Assembly (NCBI GenBank): GCA_947380285.1
Contig: CANCQD010000121.1
Span: 1-5,881, forward strand
Reading direction: 5' to 3'
From: Burkholderiaceae bacterium
GTDB lineage: Bacteria; Pseudomonadota; Gammaproteobacteria; Burkholderiales; Burkholderiaceae
DNA: 5,881 nt
Part shown: one piece after another, positions 1-5,881 of the stretch
Numbering within the stretch: the stretch's first letter is position 1
How the letters are laid out: each line of letters starts with the position of its first letter
Translations under genes and position numbers: made by a program
Notes under the pieces: generated by a model
Told to the model about the DNA's origin: nothing
The model's input: only the letters and a program-made list of their open reading frames with translations
Databases searched by the model: none

Positions 1-2532
1 GGCAAGGGTCTGCAAAAGGTCATGTCCAAAATGGGCATCTCTACTTACATGTCCTACACCGGTTCACAGATTTTTGAAGCGATTGGTTTAAATCACGACA
101 TCATTGATCAGTACTTCAAAGGCACCCCATCAAATGTGGGTGGTATCGGAGTATTTGAGGTGGCTGAAGAGGCTTTACGTATGCACACAGCTGCATTTGG
201 TAACGATCCAGTTTTAACCAATATGCTTGATGCTGGTGGTGAATATGCTTTCCGTATTCGTGGTGAGAATCATATGTGGACTCCAGACACGATTGCGAAG
301 TTACAGCACTCCACACGCATTGGTGCTGAGAAGGGCTATCAGACTTATAAAGAGTATGCCAACATTATTAACGATCAAACTAAGCGCCAAATGACTTTGC
401 GCGGTTTGTTTGAATTCAAGATCGATCCAGTAAAAGCCATTCCTTTGGATGAGGTTGAGTCTGCAAAAGAAATTGTTAAACGATTTGCAACGGGTGCAAT
501 GTCCTTAGGCTCAATCTCTACTGAAGCACATGCTACTTTGGCAATCGCTATGAACCGTATTGGCGGTAAGTCCAATACTGGCGAAGGTGGTGAAGATCCA
601 AATCGTTATGTGAATGAACTCAAAGGCATCCCAATCAAGAAGGGTGAGACATTAGCCAGCATCTTGGGTAGTGATGTCGTTGAAGCTAATATCCCATTGC
701 TAGACGGTGATTCATTGCGCTCGAAGATTAAGCAGGTTGCTTCTGGCCGTTTTGGCGTCACTACTGAGTACTTGCGATCTGCTGATCAGATTCAGATCAA
801 GATGGCACAAGGGGCCAAGCCTGGTGAGGGCGGTCAATTACCTGGTGGAAAGGTTTCCGACTACATTGGTAAGTTGCGTTTTTCAGTACCAGGCGTTGGT
901 TTGATCTCTCCTCCCCCGCACCACGATATTTATTCGATTGAAGATATTGCGCAATTGATTCATGACTTGAAGAACGTCAATCCAAAAGCTGACGTTTCTG
1001 TAAAGTTGGTATCTGAGGTTGGTGTTGGAACAGTTGCTGCTGGTGTTGCGAAGGCAAAAGCAGATCACGTTGTGATCGCTGGCCATGACGGCGGAACTGG
1101 CGCATCTCCATTGTCTTCAATCAAACACGCCGGCTCTCCATGGGAACTCGGTTTGGCTGAAACACAGCAAACACTAGTTCTGAATGGCTTGCGTAGCCGT
1201 ATTCGTGTTCAGGCTGATGGTCAAATGAAAACCGGCCGCGACGTAGTGATCGGTGCTTTATTAGGCGCAGATGAGTTTGGATTTGCAACGGCTCCATTGG
1301 TGGTTGAGGGTTGCATCATGATGCGCAAGTGTCATTTGAATACCTGCCCAGTAGGTGTTGCTACTCAAGATCCAGAACTGCGAAAGAAATTCTCAGGCAA
1401 GCCTGAGCATGTGGTGAACTTCTTCTTCTTTATCGCTGAAGAGGCTCGCGAAATCATGGCTCAATTAGGCATTCGCAAGTTTGATGACCTAATTGGTCGC
1501 GTTGATTTGTTAGATACCCGTAAGGGGATTGAAAACTGGAAAGTGCACGGCTTAGATTTCAGTAAGATTTTTGCTGAGCCGCAAGTTGCCCCTGAAGTTC
1601 CACGCTATCAAGTGCTGACGCAAGATCATGGCTTAGCTAGCGCGCTGGACAATATTTTGATCGAGAAGAGTGAGCCTGCAATAGAGCGTGGCGAAAAAGT
1701 CTCCTTCATTGTTCCAGTGAAGAACGTAAACCGTACTGTTGGTGCAATGCTTTCGGGCGAAGTTGCGCAGCGCTATGGTCATGCAGGTTTGCCTGACGAC
1801 ACAATCCACATTCAGTTGAACGGCACTGCTGGACAAAGCTTTGCGGCCTTCTTGGCGCGTGGCATCACTTTGGATTTAGTTGGTGATGGCAATGACTACG
1901 TTGGTAAAGGCTTATCAGGAGGTCGAGTTATTGTTCGTGCTCCTCATGAGTTCCGTGGTGATACAGCGCAGAACATCATCGTAGGCAATACCGTTCTTTA
2001 TGGTGCGATTGCTGGTGAGGCATTCTTTAATGGTGTAGCAGGCGAGCGTTTTGCAGTTCGTAACTCTGGAGCCACTACTGTGGTTGAGGGTACTGGCGAT
2101 CACGGTTGCGAATACATGACCGGTGGCACAGTAGTTGTGTTGGGTGCAACAGGTCGTAACTTTGCTGCAGGTATGAGCGGTGGTATTGCTTACGTTTACG
2201 ATGAAGATGAATTATTCGATAAGCGTTGCAACACTAGCATGGCGACTTTGGAAAAAGTATTGCCTGCTGCTGAGCAAGTAGCCAAGATGCCTCAGGCCCA
2301 ATGGCATGCCCCTATTGATGTAAAAGATGGTGGCGAGCGCTTAACTGACGAGCAAATTTTGAAGAGCTTGATCGAGCGACACTTCCGACACACTGGCTCT
2401 GAGCGCGCTAAAGCAATCTTGGCTGATTGGGAAAATGCCCGCGGACGTTTTGTGAAGGTGCTCCCAACTGAGTACAAGCGTGCTCTTGGTGAATTATGGG
2501 AAAAAGCTCAAAACAAAACCGTTGCAGCTTAA
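1..2532 (+). CDS. gltB: Glutamate synthase (NADPH) large subunit, 5'-truncated (C-terminal 843 residues)
   Basis: This is the large (alpha) subunit of glutamate synthase, which moves the amide nitrogen of glutamine onto 2-oxoglutarate in the cytoplasm. The reading frame is open from base 1, so the ATG at 22 is internal; the N-terminal glutaminase domain and the start lie upstream. Family members are about 1,500 residues, so a little over half is present. Numbering from base 1, residues 1-130 are the end of the central domain. Residues about 140-520 are the FMN-binding synthase barrel, with NTGEGGEDP (192-200), [10 protein letters not shown] (270-279), ISPPPHHD (302-309) and AGHDGGTG (360-367). 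C438, C444 and C449 (CX5CX4C) are the expected [3Fe-4S] ligands. Residues about 560-770 are the glycine-rich GXGXG beta-helix, including YVGKGLSGG (633-641). The frame is intact to a TAA stop, and the partner gltD follows after 50 nt. Identity is very secure. Confidence 0.98.
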   Translation, partial: GKGLQKVMSKMGISTYMSYTGSQIFEAIGLNHDIIDQYFKGTPSNVGGIGVFEVAEEALRMHTAAFGNDPVLTNMLDAGGEYAFRIRGENHMWTPDTIAKLQHSTRIGAEKGYQTYKEYANIINDQTKRQMTLRGLFEFKIDPVKAIPLDEVESAKEIVKRFATGAMSLGSISTEAHATLAIAMNRIGGKSNTGEGGEDPNRYVNELKGIPIKKGETLASILGSDVVEANIPLLDGDSLRSKIKQVASGRFGVTTEYLRSADQIQIKMAQGAKPGEGGQLPGGKVSDYIGKLRFSVPGVGLISPPPHHDIYSIEDIAQLIHDLKNVNPKADVSVKLVSEVGVGTVAAGVAKAKADHVVIAGHDGGTGASPLSSIKHAGSPWELGLAETQQTLVLNGLRSRIRVQADGQMKTGRDVVIGALLGADEFGFATAPLVVEGCIMMRKCHLNTCPVGVATQDPELRKKFSGKPEHVVNFFFFIAEEAREIMAQLGIRKFDDLIGRVDLLDTRKGIENWKVHGLDFSKIFAEPQVAPEVPRYQVLTQDHGLASALDNILIEKSEPAIERGEKVSFIVPVKNVNRTVGAMLSGEVAQRYGHAGLPDDTIHIQLNGTAGQSFAAFLARGITLDLVGDGNDYVGKGLSGGRVIVRAPHEFRGDTAQNIIVGNTVLYGAIAGEAFFNGVAGERFAVRNSGATTVVEGTGDHGCEYMTGGTVVVLGATGRNFAAGMSGGIAYVYDEDELFDKRCNTSMATLEKVLPAAEQVAKMPQAQWHAPIDVKDGGERLTDEQILKSLIERHFRHTGSERAKAILADWENARGRFVKVLPTEYKRALGELWEKAQNKTVAA

Positions 2533-2582
2533 ATAACTTAATCAAACAGATAGACATTAAGAAAAGATACTAAGGATTCGAT
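2533..2582 (+). promoter_or_regulatory. gltB-gltD intergenic spacer with gltD ribosome binding site
   Basis: This AT-rich 50-nt spacer has AAGGA at 2572-2576, six bases before the gltD ATG, a well-placed Shine-Dalgarno sequence that supports the chosen start. A short inverted repeat, CTTAAT (2537-2542) and ATTAAG (2556-2561), has a 13-nt loop, is AT-only apart from one pair and has no U-tract, so I do not call it a terminator. I see no convincing -35/-10 pair. gltD is most simply read as cotranscribed with gltB. Confidence 0.75.
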
Positions 2583-4046
2583 ATGGGTAAGGTCACTGGA
2601 TTTATGGAGTTTGAGCGCGTTGATGAGACGTATGAAGTGCCGGTTAAGCGCCTTCATCATTACAAAGAATTTGTTGCCGCGTTAACTGATGAAGAAGCAA
2701 AAGTTCAAGGCGCACGTTGCATGGATTGCGGCATCCCATTTTGCAATAGCGGCTGCCCGGTTAATAACATCATCCCAGACTTCAATGACTTGGTATTTCA
2801 GAATGATTGGAAGAATGCATTAGATGTTTTGCAATCCACCAATAACTTCCCAGAATTTACTGGCCGCATTTGCCCGGCTCCTTGCGAAGCTGCCTGTACT
2901 CTAGGTATTAATAGCGAAGCAGTTGGTATCAAATCTATCGAGCACGCCATTATTGATAAGGGTTGGGAAAGTGGTTGGGTTAAACCACAACCTTCTAAAA
3001 CTAAGACAGGTAAAAAAGTTGCAGTGGTCGGCGGTGGCCCAGCAGGTATGGCGGCTGCTCAGCAATTGGCGCGCGTTGGTCATGATGTGACTGTCTTTGA
3101 AAAGAATGATCGTGTTGGCGGCTTACTGCGTTACGGCATTCCTGATTTCAAAATGGAAAAGTGGCTGATTGATCGTCGCGTAGAGCAGATGCAAGCTGAA
3201 GGCGTCAAATTTGAGACTGGCGTATTTGTTGGCAAAGAAGCAATTGGTGCTGAAGTAAAAAATTATTCCACTAAGACGGTTTCTCCTGAGCAGTTAATGA
3301 AAGATTTTGACGCGGTAGTAATCACTGGCGGCGCAGAACAGCCACGTGATTTGCCAGTACCAGGTCGTGAGTTAGCTGGCGTGCACTATGCATTGGAATT
3401 CTTAATTCCTCAGAATAAAGAAAATGCAGGTGACTTTAAAAATGAAATTCGCGCAACAGATAAGCATGTAGTCGTTATCGGGGGCGGTGATACGGGTTCG
3501 GATTGCGTTGGCACTTCAAATCGTCACGGCGCAACAAAGATTACTCAGTTTGAATTACTCCCACAGCCTCCTGAAGTGGAGAACAAGCCCTTAGTTTGGC
3601 CATATTGGCCAACTAAATTGCGCACTTCTTCCTCTCATGAAGAGGGTTGTGATCGCGACTGGTCAGTTGGAACTAAGCGTTTTGAGGGTAAAAACGGCAA
3701 AGTTGAGAAATTAATTGGCGTACGTCTGGAGTGGAAAGACGGCAAGATGGCAGAAGTGCCAAACTCTGAATTTGAGATTAAGGCAGATTTAGTGCTTTTG
3801 GCTATGGGCTTTGTGTCTCCAGTCCAGCACGTATTGAATGCCTTTGGCGTTGAGAAAGACGCTCGCGGCAATGCAAAAGCAACTGAAGATGGTCAAAATG
3901 CCTACCAAACGAACGTTCCCAAGGTATTTGCAGCGGGTGATATGCGTCGTGGACAGTCTTTAGTAGTTTGGGCAATTCGCGAAGGTCGTCAATGCGCCCG
4001 TTCAGTAGACGAGTATTTAATGGGGTCTTCTGTTTTGCCCCGATAA
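2583..4046 (+). CDS. gltD: Glutamate synthase (NADPH) small subunit
   Basis: This 487-residue beta subunit oxidises NADPH at FAD and passes electrons through iron-sulfur clusters to the FMN of GltB. The N-terminal domain (about 1-140) has cysteines at 46, 49, 54 and 58 (CX2CX4CX3C) and at 97, 101 and 105 (CX3CX3C), which in this family hold two [4Fe-4S] clusters. A first dinucleotide fold for FAD has G150, G152 and G155 (GGGPAG). A second, for NADPH, is GGGDTG at 300-305. The C-terminal FAD contact AAGD is at 450-453, followed by the family's [15 protein letters not shown] segment. The length is normal for GltD, about 470-490 residues. The start is chosen because AAGGA lies six bases upstream and the N-terminus ([12 protein letters not shown]) is typical of the family. 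It lies directly downstream of gltB and 10 nt upstream of mlaF. Related homologues such as the dihydropyrimidine dehydrogenase N-terminal region share the fold, but the gltB neighbour settles the role. Confidence 0.98.
   Translation: MGKVTGFMEFERVDETYEVPVKRLHHYKEFVAALTDEEAKVQGARCMDCGIPFCNSGCPVNNIIPDFNDLVFQNDWKNALDVLQSTNNFPEFTGRICPAPCEAACTLGINSEAVGIKSIEHAIIDKGWESGWVKPQPSKTKTGKKVAVVGGGPAGMAAAQQLARVGHDVTVFEKNDRVGGLLRYGIPDFKMEKWLIDRRVEQMQAEGVKFETGVFVGKEAIGAEVKNYSTKTVSPEQLMKDFDAVVITGGAEQPRDLPVPGRELAGVHYALEFLIPQNKENAGDFKNEIRATDKHVVVIGGGDTGSDCVGTSNRHGATKITQFELLPQPPEVENKPLVWPYWPTKLRTSSSHEEGCDRDWSVGTKRFEGKNGKVEKLIGVRLEWKDGKMAEVPNSEFEIKADLVLLAMGFVSPVQHVLNAFGVEKDARGNAKATEDGQNAYQTNVPKVFAAGDMRRGQSLVVWAIREGRQCARSVDEYLMGSSVLPR
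3591..3616 (+). repeat. Bulged 11-bp inverted repeat inside gltD
   Basis: The left arm TTAGTT-T-GGCCA (3591-3602) pairs with the right arm TGGCC-AACTAA (3606-3616), leaving one unpaired T at 3597 and a TAT loop at 3603-3605. The inner part falls on codons for W339-P340-Y341-W342-P343. The repeated Trp-Pro codons TGG CCA build most of the palindrome, so protein constraint may explain it. The outer six pairs are not forced by the amino acids. A second small hairpin, CCTCT/AGAGG, follows at 3631-3645. No U-tract is present. Function is unknown. Confidence 0.5.
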
Positions 4047-4054
4047 TATTGGGG
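4038..4054 (+). promoter_or_regulatory. Stop/start-junction hairpin between gltD and mlaF
   Basis: CCCCGAT (4038-4044) can pair with ATTGGGG (4048-4054) as a 7-bp stem containing one G-U pair, closed by the triloop AAT. The gltD stop codon TAA (4044-4046) sits at the top of the stem. The GGGG on the 3' side is the only Shine-Dalgarno-like stretch before the mlaF ATG at 4057. No U-run follows, so it is not a classical rho-independent terminator. By inference it could hide the mlaF start region until ribosomes finishing gltD melt it, giving translational coupling. Pairing is seen in the sequence; function is not demonstrated. Confidence 0.45.
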
Positions 4055-4056
4055 AT

Positions 4057-4911
4057 ATGAACAATGGTCAGCCAAACTCCTTGGATGTAAGCAAGCCAGC
4101 TGCTGGTGAAGTTGTCGTCTCTATTAAAGACGTCAACTTTTCCTATGCTGTAGGTGAGCGGCAGATTTTGTCGGGACTGAATATGGAGTTCCGACGCGGT
4201 CAGGTAGTTGCTGTGATGGGTGGTTCAGGCTGTGGCAAGACTACTATCCTTCGCCTCATCGGCGGCCAATTTACTGCGCAGTCAGGCCAGGTTATTTTTG
4301 AAGGTCATGACATCGGCAAGATGAGTGGCGCGCAGTTGATGGCAGCCCGTCGTCGCATGGGCATGCTTTTTCAGTTCGGCGCTTTATTTACTGACCTTAG
4401 TGTTTTTGAAAATGTTGCCTTTCCATTGCGTGAGCATACCGATCTTAGTGAGGAGCTATTGCGCTCATTGGTGCTCATGAAGCTGAATGCAGTTGGTTTG
4501 CGCGGCGCGCGTGATTTAATGCCTTCGCAAATTTCAGGTGGTATGGCTAGACGTGTTGCGCTTGCTAGAGCGATTGCGCTAGATCCACCACTCATCATGT
4601 ATGACGAACCATTTGCTGGTCTTGACCCTATTTCACTTGGCATTACAGCGCGCTTAATTCGTGACCTCAATAATGCACTGGGAGCCACGAGCTTATTAGT
4701 GACCCATGATGTCGAAGAAACTTTTGCAATTGCAGATTACGTCTATTTCATTGCGAATGGCCGCATTGGTGCAGAGGGAACTCCTGAAGAATTAAGTCGC
4801 TCGACAGATCCTTTTGTCAGACAATTTTTAGATGCAGCACCAGATGGTCCTGTGCCTTTCCACTATCCAGGAGTAAGTTTGGAAGAAGATTTTGGGGTGA
4901 GTAAAGCATGA
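4057..4911 (+). CDS. mlaF: Mla phospholipid transport system ATP-binding protein MlaF
   Basis: This 284-residue cytoplasmic ATPase powers the inner-membrane MlaFEDB complex, which moves phospholipids between the inner membrane and the MlaC carrier. It carries a full ABC set: Walker A GGSGCGKTT (55-63), Q-loop Q106, signature ISGGM (159-163), Walker B LIMYDE (179-184) and H-loop H217. The Met in the signature, in place of Gln, is usual for MlaF. The C-terminal extension GPVPFHYPG (264-272) resembles the MlaF tail that contacts the neighbouring subunit, separating it from generic ABC ATPases. E. coli MlaF is 269 residues; the extra length is mostly at the N-terminus (about residues 1-20), ahead of the first conserved strand. 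The ATG at 4057 is the only ATG, GTG or TTG between the upstream in-frame stop (4018-4020) and residue 8; TTG at 4081 is a weaker alternative without a Shine-Dalgarno sequence. It starts 10 nt after gltD and overlaps mlaE by 4 nt. Confidence 0.96.
   Translation: MNNGQPNSLDVSKPAAGEVVVSIKDVNFSYAVGERQILSGLNMEFRRGQVVAVMGGSGCGKTTILRLIGGQFTAQSGQVIFEGHDIGKMSGAQLMAARRRMGMLFQFGALFTDLSVFENVAFPLREHTDLSEELLRSLVLMKLNAVGLRGARDLMPSQISGGMARRVALARAIALDPPLIMYDEPFAGLDPISLGITARLIRDLNNALGATSLLVTHDVEETFAIADYVYFIANGRIGAEGTPEELSRSTDPFVRQFLDAAPDGPVPFHYPGVSLEEDFGVSKA
4894..4901 (+). promoter_or_regulatory. Ribosome binding site of mlaE inside the mlaF 3' end
   Basis: GGGGTGAG lies six bases before the mlaE ATG at 4908 and matches the GGTGA part of the 16S anti-Shine-Dalgarno target well. 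It lies within the last codons of mlaF. Together with the ATGA stop-start overlap (4908-4911) it fixes the mlaE start and suggests coupled synthesis of ATPase and permease. Confidence 0.8.
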
Positions 4912-5696
4912 CTACACTTCTGAATCTTTTTGGCGATCTTGGATTTTTCGTACGCCGCAACTTAAGTAGTCTTGGCTTAGCGGCTCGCATGTTTGCGGCT
5001 GTGATCTTACGCTCAGGATTTTTGCTTAAAAGACCTCGTTTGGTGGTCGATCAAATTCTGTTTGTTGGAAACCACTCTTTTGTGATCATTGCAGTCTCTG
5101 GATTATTTGTTGGATTCGTCTTAGGTTTACAGGGTTACTACACCTTAAATCGTTACGGCTCAGAGCAAGCACTTGGCCTATTGGTTGCCCTCTCTTTAAC
5201 CCGTGAGCTTGGTCCGGTGATCACCGCATTATTGTTTGCTGGAAGGGCGGGTACCTCATTGACTGCAGAGATCGGCTTGATGAAGGCTGGTGAACAATTG
5301 ACCGCCATGGAAATGATGGCAGTTGACCCATTGGGCCGTGTAATTGCACCGCGTCTTTGGGCGGGCATTATTTCTATGCCAATTCTTGCAACTATCTTTA
5401 CGGCAGTTGGTGTTTTGGGGGGTTATTTGGTTGGCGTTCCATTAATTGGGGTGGATTCAGGTGCCTTTTGGTCTCAGATGCAGGGTGGAGTCGACTTGTT
5501 CACCGATATTGGCAATGGCCTTATTAAAAGCATGGTGTTTGGTGTAGCGGTTACTTTTATTGCTCTTTATCAGGGTTATGAGTCTAAGCCTACGCCCGAA
5601 GGCGTTTCGCAAGCCACTACCCGTACGGTGGTGATTTCTTCTTTATCGGTCTTAGCGTTGGATTTCTTGCTAACCGCGATGATGTTTTCAAATTAG
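4908..5696 (+). CDS. mlaE: Mla phospholipid transport system permease MlaE
   Basis: This 262-residue inner-membrane permease (MlaE/YrbE family; E. coli MlaE is 260 residues) forms the dimeric core carrying lipid between MlaF below and the MlaD ring above. By eye, an amphipathic N-terminal segment (about 1-45) precedes hydrophobic stretches near 55-77, 88-112, 148-182, 203-222 and 238-260. This fits the known five membrane helices plus an interfacial helix. The family hallmark is LTRELGPVITALLFAGRAG (97-115) continuing into AEIGLMKAGEQLTAMEMM (120-137), the cytoplasmic coupling segment that docks on MlaF. The sequence is intact to a TAG stop. The start is set by the ATGA overlap with mlaF and the GGGGTGAG ribosome binding site. 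The homologous permeases of plant TGD and actinobacterial Mce systems share the domain, but the mlaF and mlaD neighbours make this the Mla version. Confidence 0.97.
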   Translation: MTTLLNLFGDLGFFVRRNLSSLGLAARMFAAVILRSGFLLKRPRLVVDQILFVGNHSFVIIAVSGLFVGFVLGLQGYYTLNRYGSEQALGLLVALSLTRELGPVITALLFAGRAGTSLTAEIGLMKAGEQLTAMEMMAVDPLGRVIAPRLWAGIISMPILATIFTAVGVLGGYLVGVPLIGVDSGAFWSQMQGGVDLFTDIGNGLIKSMVFGVAVTFIALYQGYESKPTPEGVSQATTRTVVISSLSVLALDFLLTAMMFSN

Positions 5697-5708
5697 AAAG
5701 AATAAACT

Positions 5709-5712
5709 GGGG
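5709..5712 (+). promoter_or_regulatory. Ribosome binding site of mlaD
   Basis: GGGG lies five bases before the mlaD ATG at 5718, within a 21-nt mlaE-mlaD gap that has no terminator or promoter I can recognise. It is a G-run rather than the AAGGA type used by gltD. Confidence 0.6.
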
Positions 5713-5717
5713 CTCTT

Positions 5718-5881
5718 ATGAGAAAAAGCGCAATTGATGTTTGGGTAGGAGTCTTTGTTGCCATTGGTTTATTGGCAGCACTATTTCTTGCGCTGAAGGT
5801 CGGCAATATGAATGCGGTCTCATTTGCCCCTACATACAAAATTTCTGCACGCTTTGATAATATCGGCGGCTTAAAGCCGCG
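5718..5881 (+). CDS. mlaD: Mla system substrate-binding MCE protein MlaD, 3'-truncated (first 54 residues)
   Basis: MlaD is anchored in the inner membrane and forms a hexameric periplasmic ring with a hydrophobic pore that exchanges phospholipid between MlaE and the carrier MlaC. Only the N-terminus is in the window. A short basic start (MRKSA) is followed by one membrane anchor at about residues 8-28 (VWVGVFVAIGLLAALFLALK), then the first strands of the MCE domain. These include PTY (38-40) and FDNIGGLKP (46-54), closely matching the FDNIGGLK segment I recall from E. coli MlaD. The MCE body and C-terminal helix lie beyond base 5881, so intactness cannot be judged. It starts 21 nt after mlaE with GGGG five bases before the ATG, and belongs to the same operon. 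The domain alone could fit other MCE proteins, but position after mlaFE supports MlaD. Confidence 0.93.
   Translation, partial: MRKSAIDVWVGVFVAIGLLAALFLALKVGNMNAVSFAPTYKISARFDNIGGLKP

Noticed and set aside
22..24. ATG at 22 as the start of the glutamate synthase reading frame
   Set aside because: The frame is open back to base 1 and codes for conserved GltB sequence (GKGLQKV) before it, so this Met is internal to a truncated gene.
1417..1434. TTC/TTT run in gltB as a possible slippage site
   Set aside because: It encodes the Phe run of the conserved [11 protein letters not shown] segment in frame, and the frame continues normally on both sides.
2537..2561. CTTAAT/ATTAAG inverted repeat between gltB and gltD as a terminator
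   Set aside because: Only six mostly A-T pairs with a 13-nt loop and no following T-run. Stability would be low, and the partner subunit gene follows at once.
3635..3871. 78-residue minus-strand open frame opposite gltD
   Set aside because: It is fully contained in a well-conserved gltD region, with low-complexity Ser/Pro/Thr composition and no recognised motif.
4543..4605. Three GCTAGA-like repeats in mlaF
   Set aside because: They fall on Ala-Arg, Ala-Arg and Ala-Leu-Asp codons of the conserved post-signature helix (MARRVALARAIALD), so amino-acid repetition explains them.
4371..4688. 105-residue open frame on the minus strand opposite mlaF
   Set aside because: It lies wholly within mlaF, is rich in Ser, Arg and Pro as expected of an antisense shadow, and shows no recognisable domain. 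The mlaF frame carries all the conserved motifs.

Overview
The window is a compact, one-directional (+ strand) stretch of a bacterial chromosome. It holds the 3' part of gltB, complete gltD, complete mlaF and mlaE, and the 5' end of mlaD. Protein style, moderate GC (27 of 60 bases, 45%, in the one stretch I counted, 2581-2640) and the order gltB-gltD-mlaF-mlaE-mlaD point to a betaproteobacterium of the order Burkholderiales. A Polynucleobacter-like member of Burkholderiaceae is my best guess. The genus is inferred from memory of codon style and synteny, not from a search.

Layout: 1-2532 is the C-terminal 843 residues of the glutamate synthase large subunit, with its start outside the window. 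A 50-nt gap carrying a good ribosome binding site leads to gltD (2583-4046), the small subunit. Only 10 nt separate the gltD stop from mlaF (4057-4911). mlaF overlaps mlaE (4908-5696) by an ATGA, and 21 nt later mlaD begins (5718) and runs off the right edge. There is no gene-free stretch longer than 50 nt, and I saw no tRNA, rRNA, insertion sequence, CRISPR array or rho-independent terminator.

Two functional units lie back to back. GltB and GltD together form NADPH-dependent glutamate synthase (GOGAT), which makes two glutamates from 2-oxoglutarate and glutamine. MlaF (ATPase), MlaE (permease) and MlaD (periplasmic MCE ring) are the inner-membrane core of the Mla phospholipid transporter, which maintains outer-membrane lipid asymmetry. 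The remaining partners (MlaA, MlaB, MlaC) would be expected downstream, outside the window. The tight spacing and lack of a visible terminator suggest that mla transcription can continue from gltBD.

The region is ordinary housekeeping sequence and I find no support for a previously undescribed system. The points most worth a second look are a 7-bp hairpin covering the gltD stop and the G-run before the mlaF start, and an 11-bp bulged hairpin inside the gltD coding sequence.
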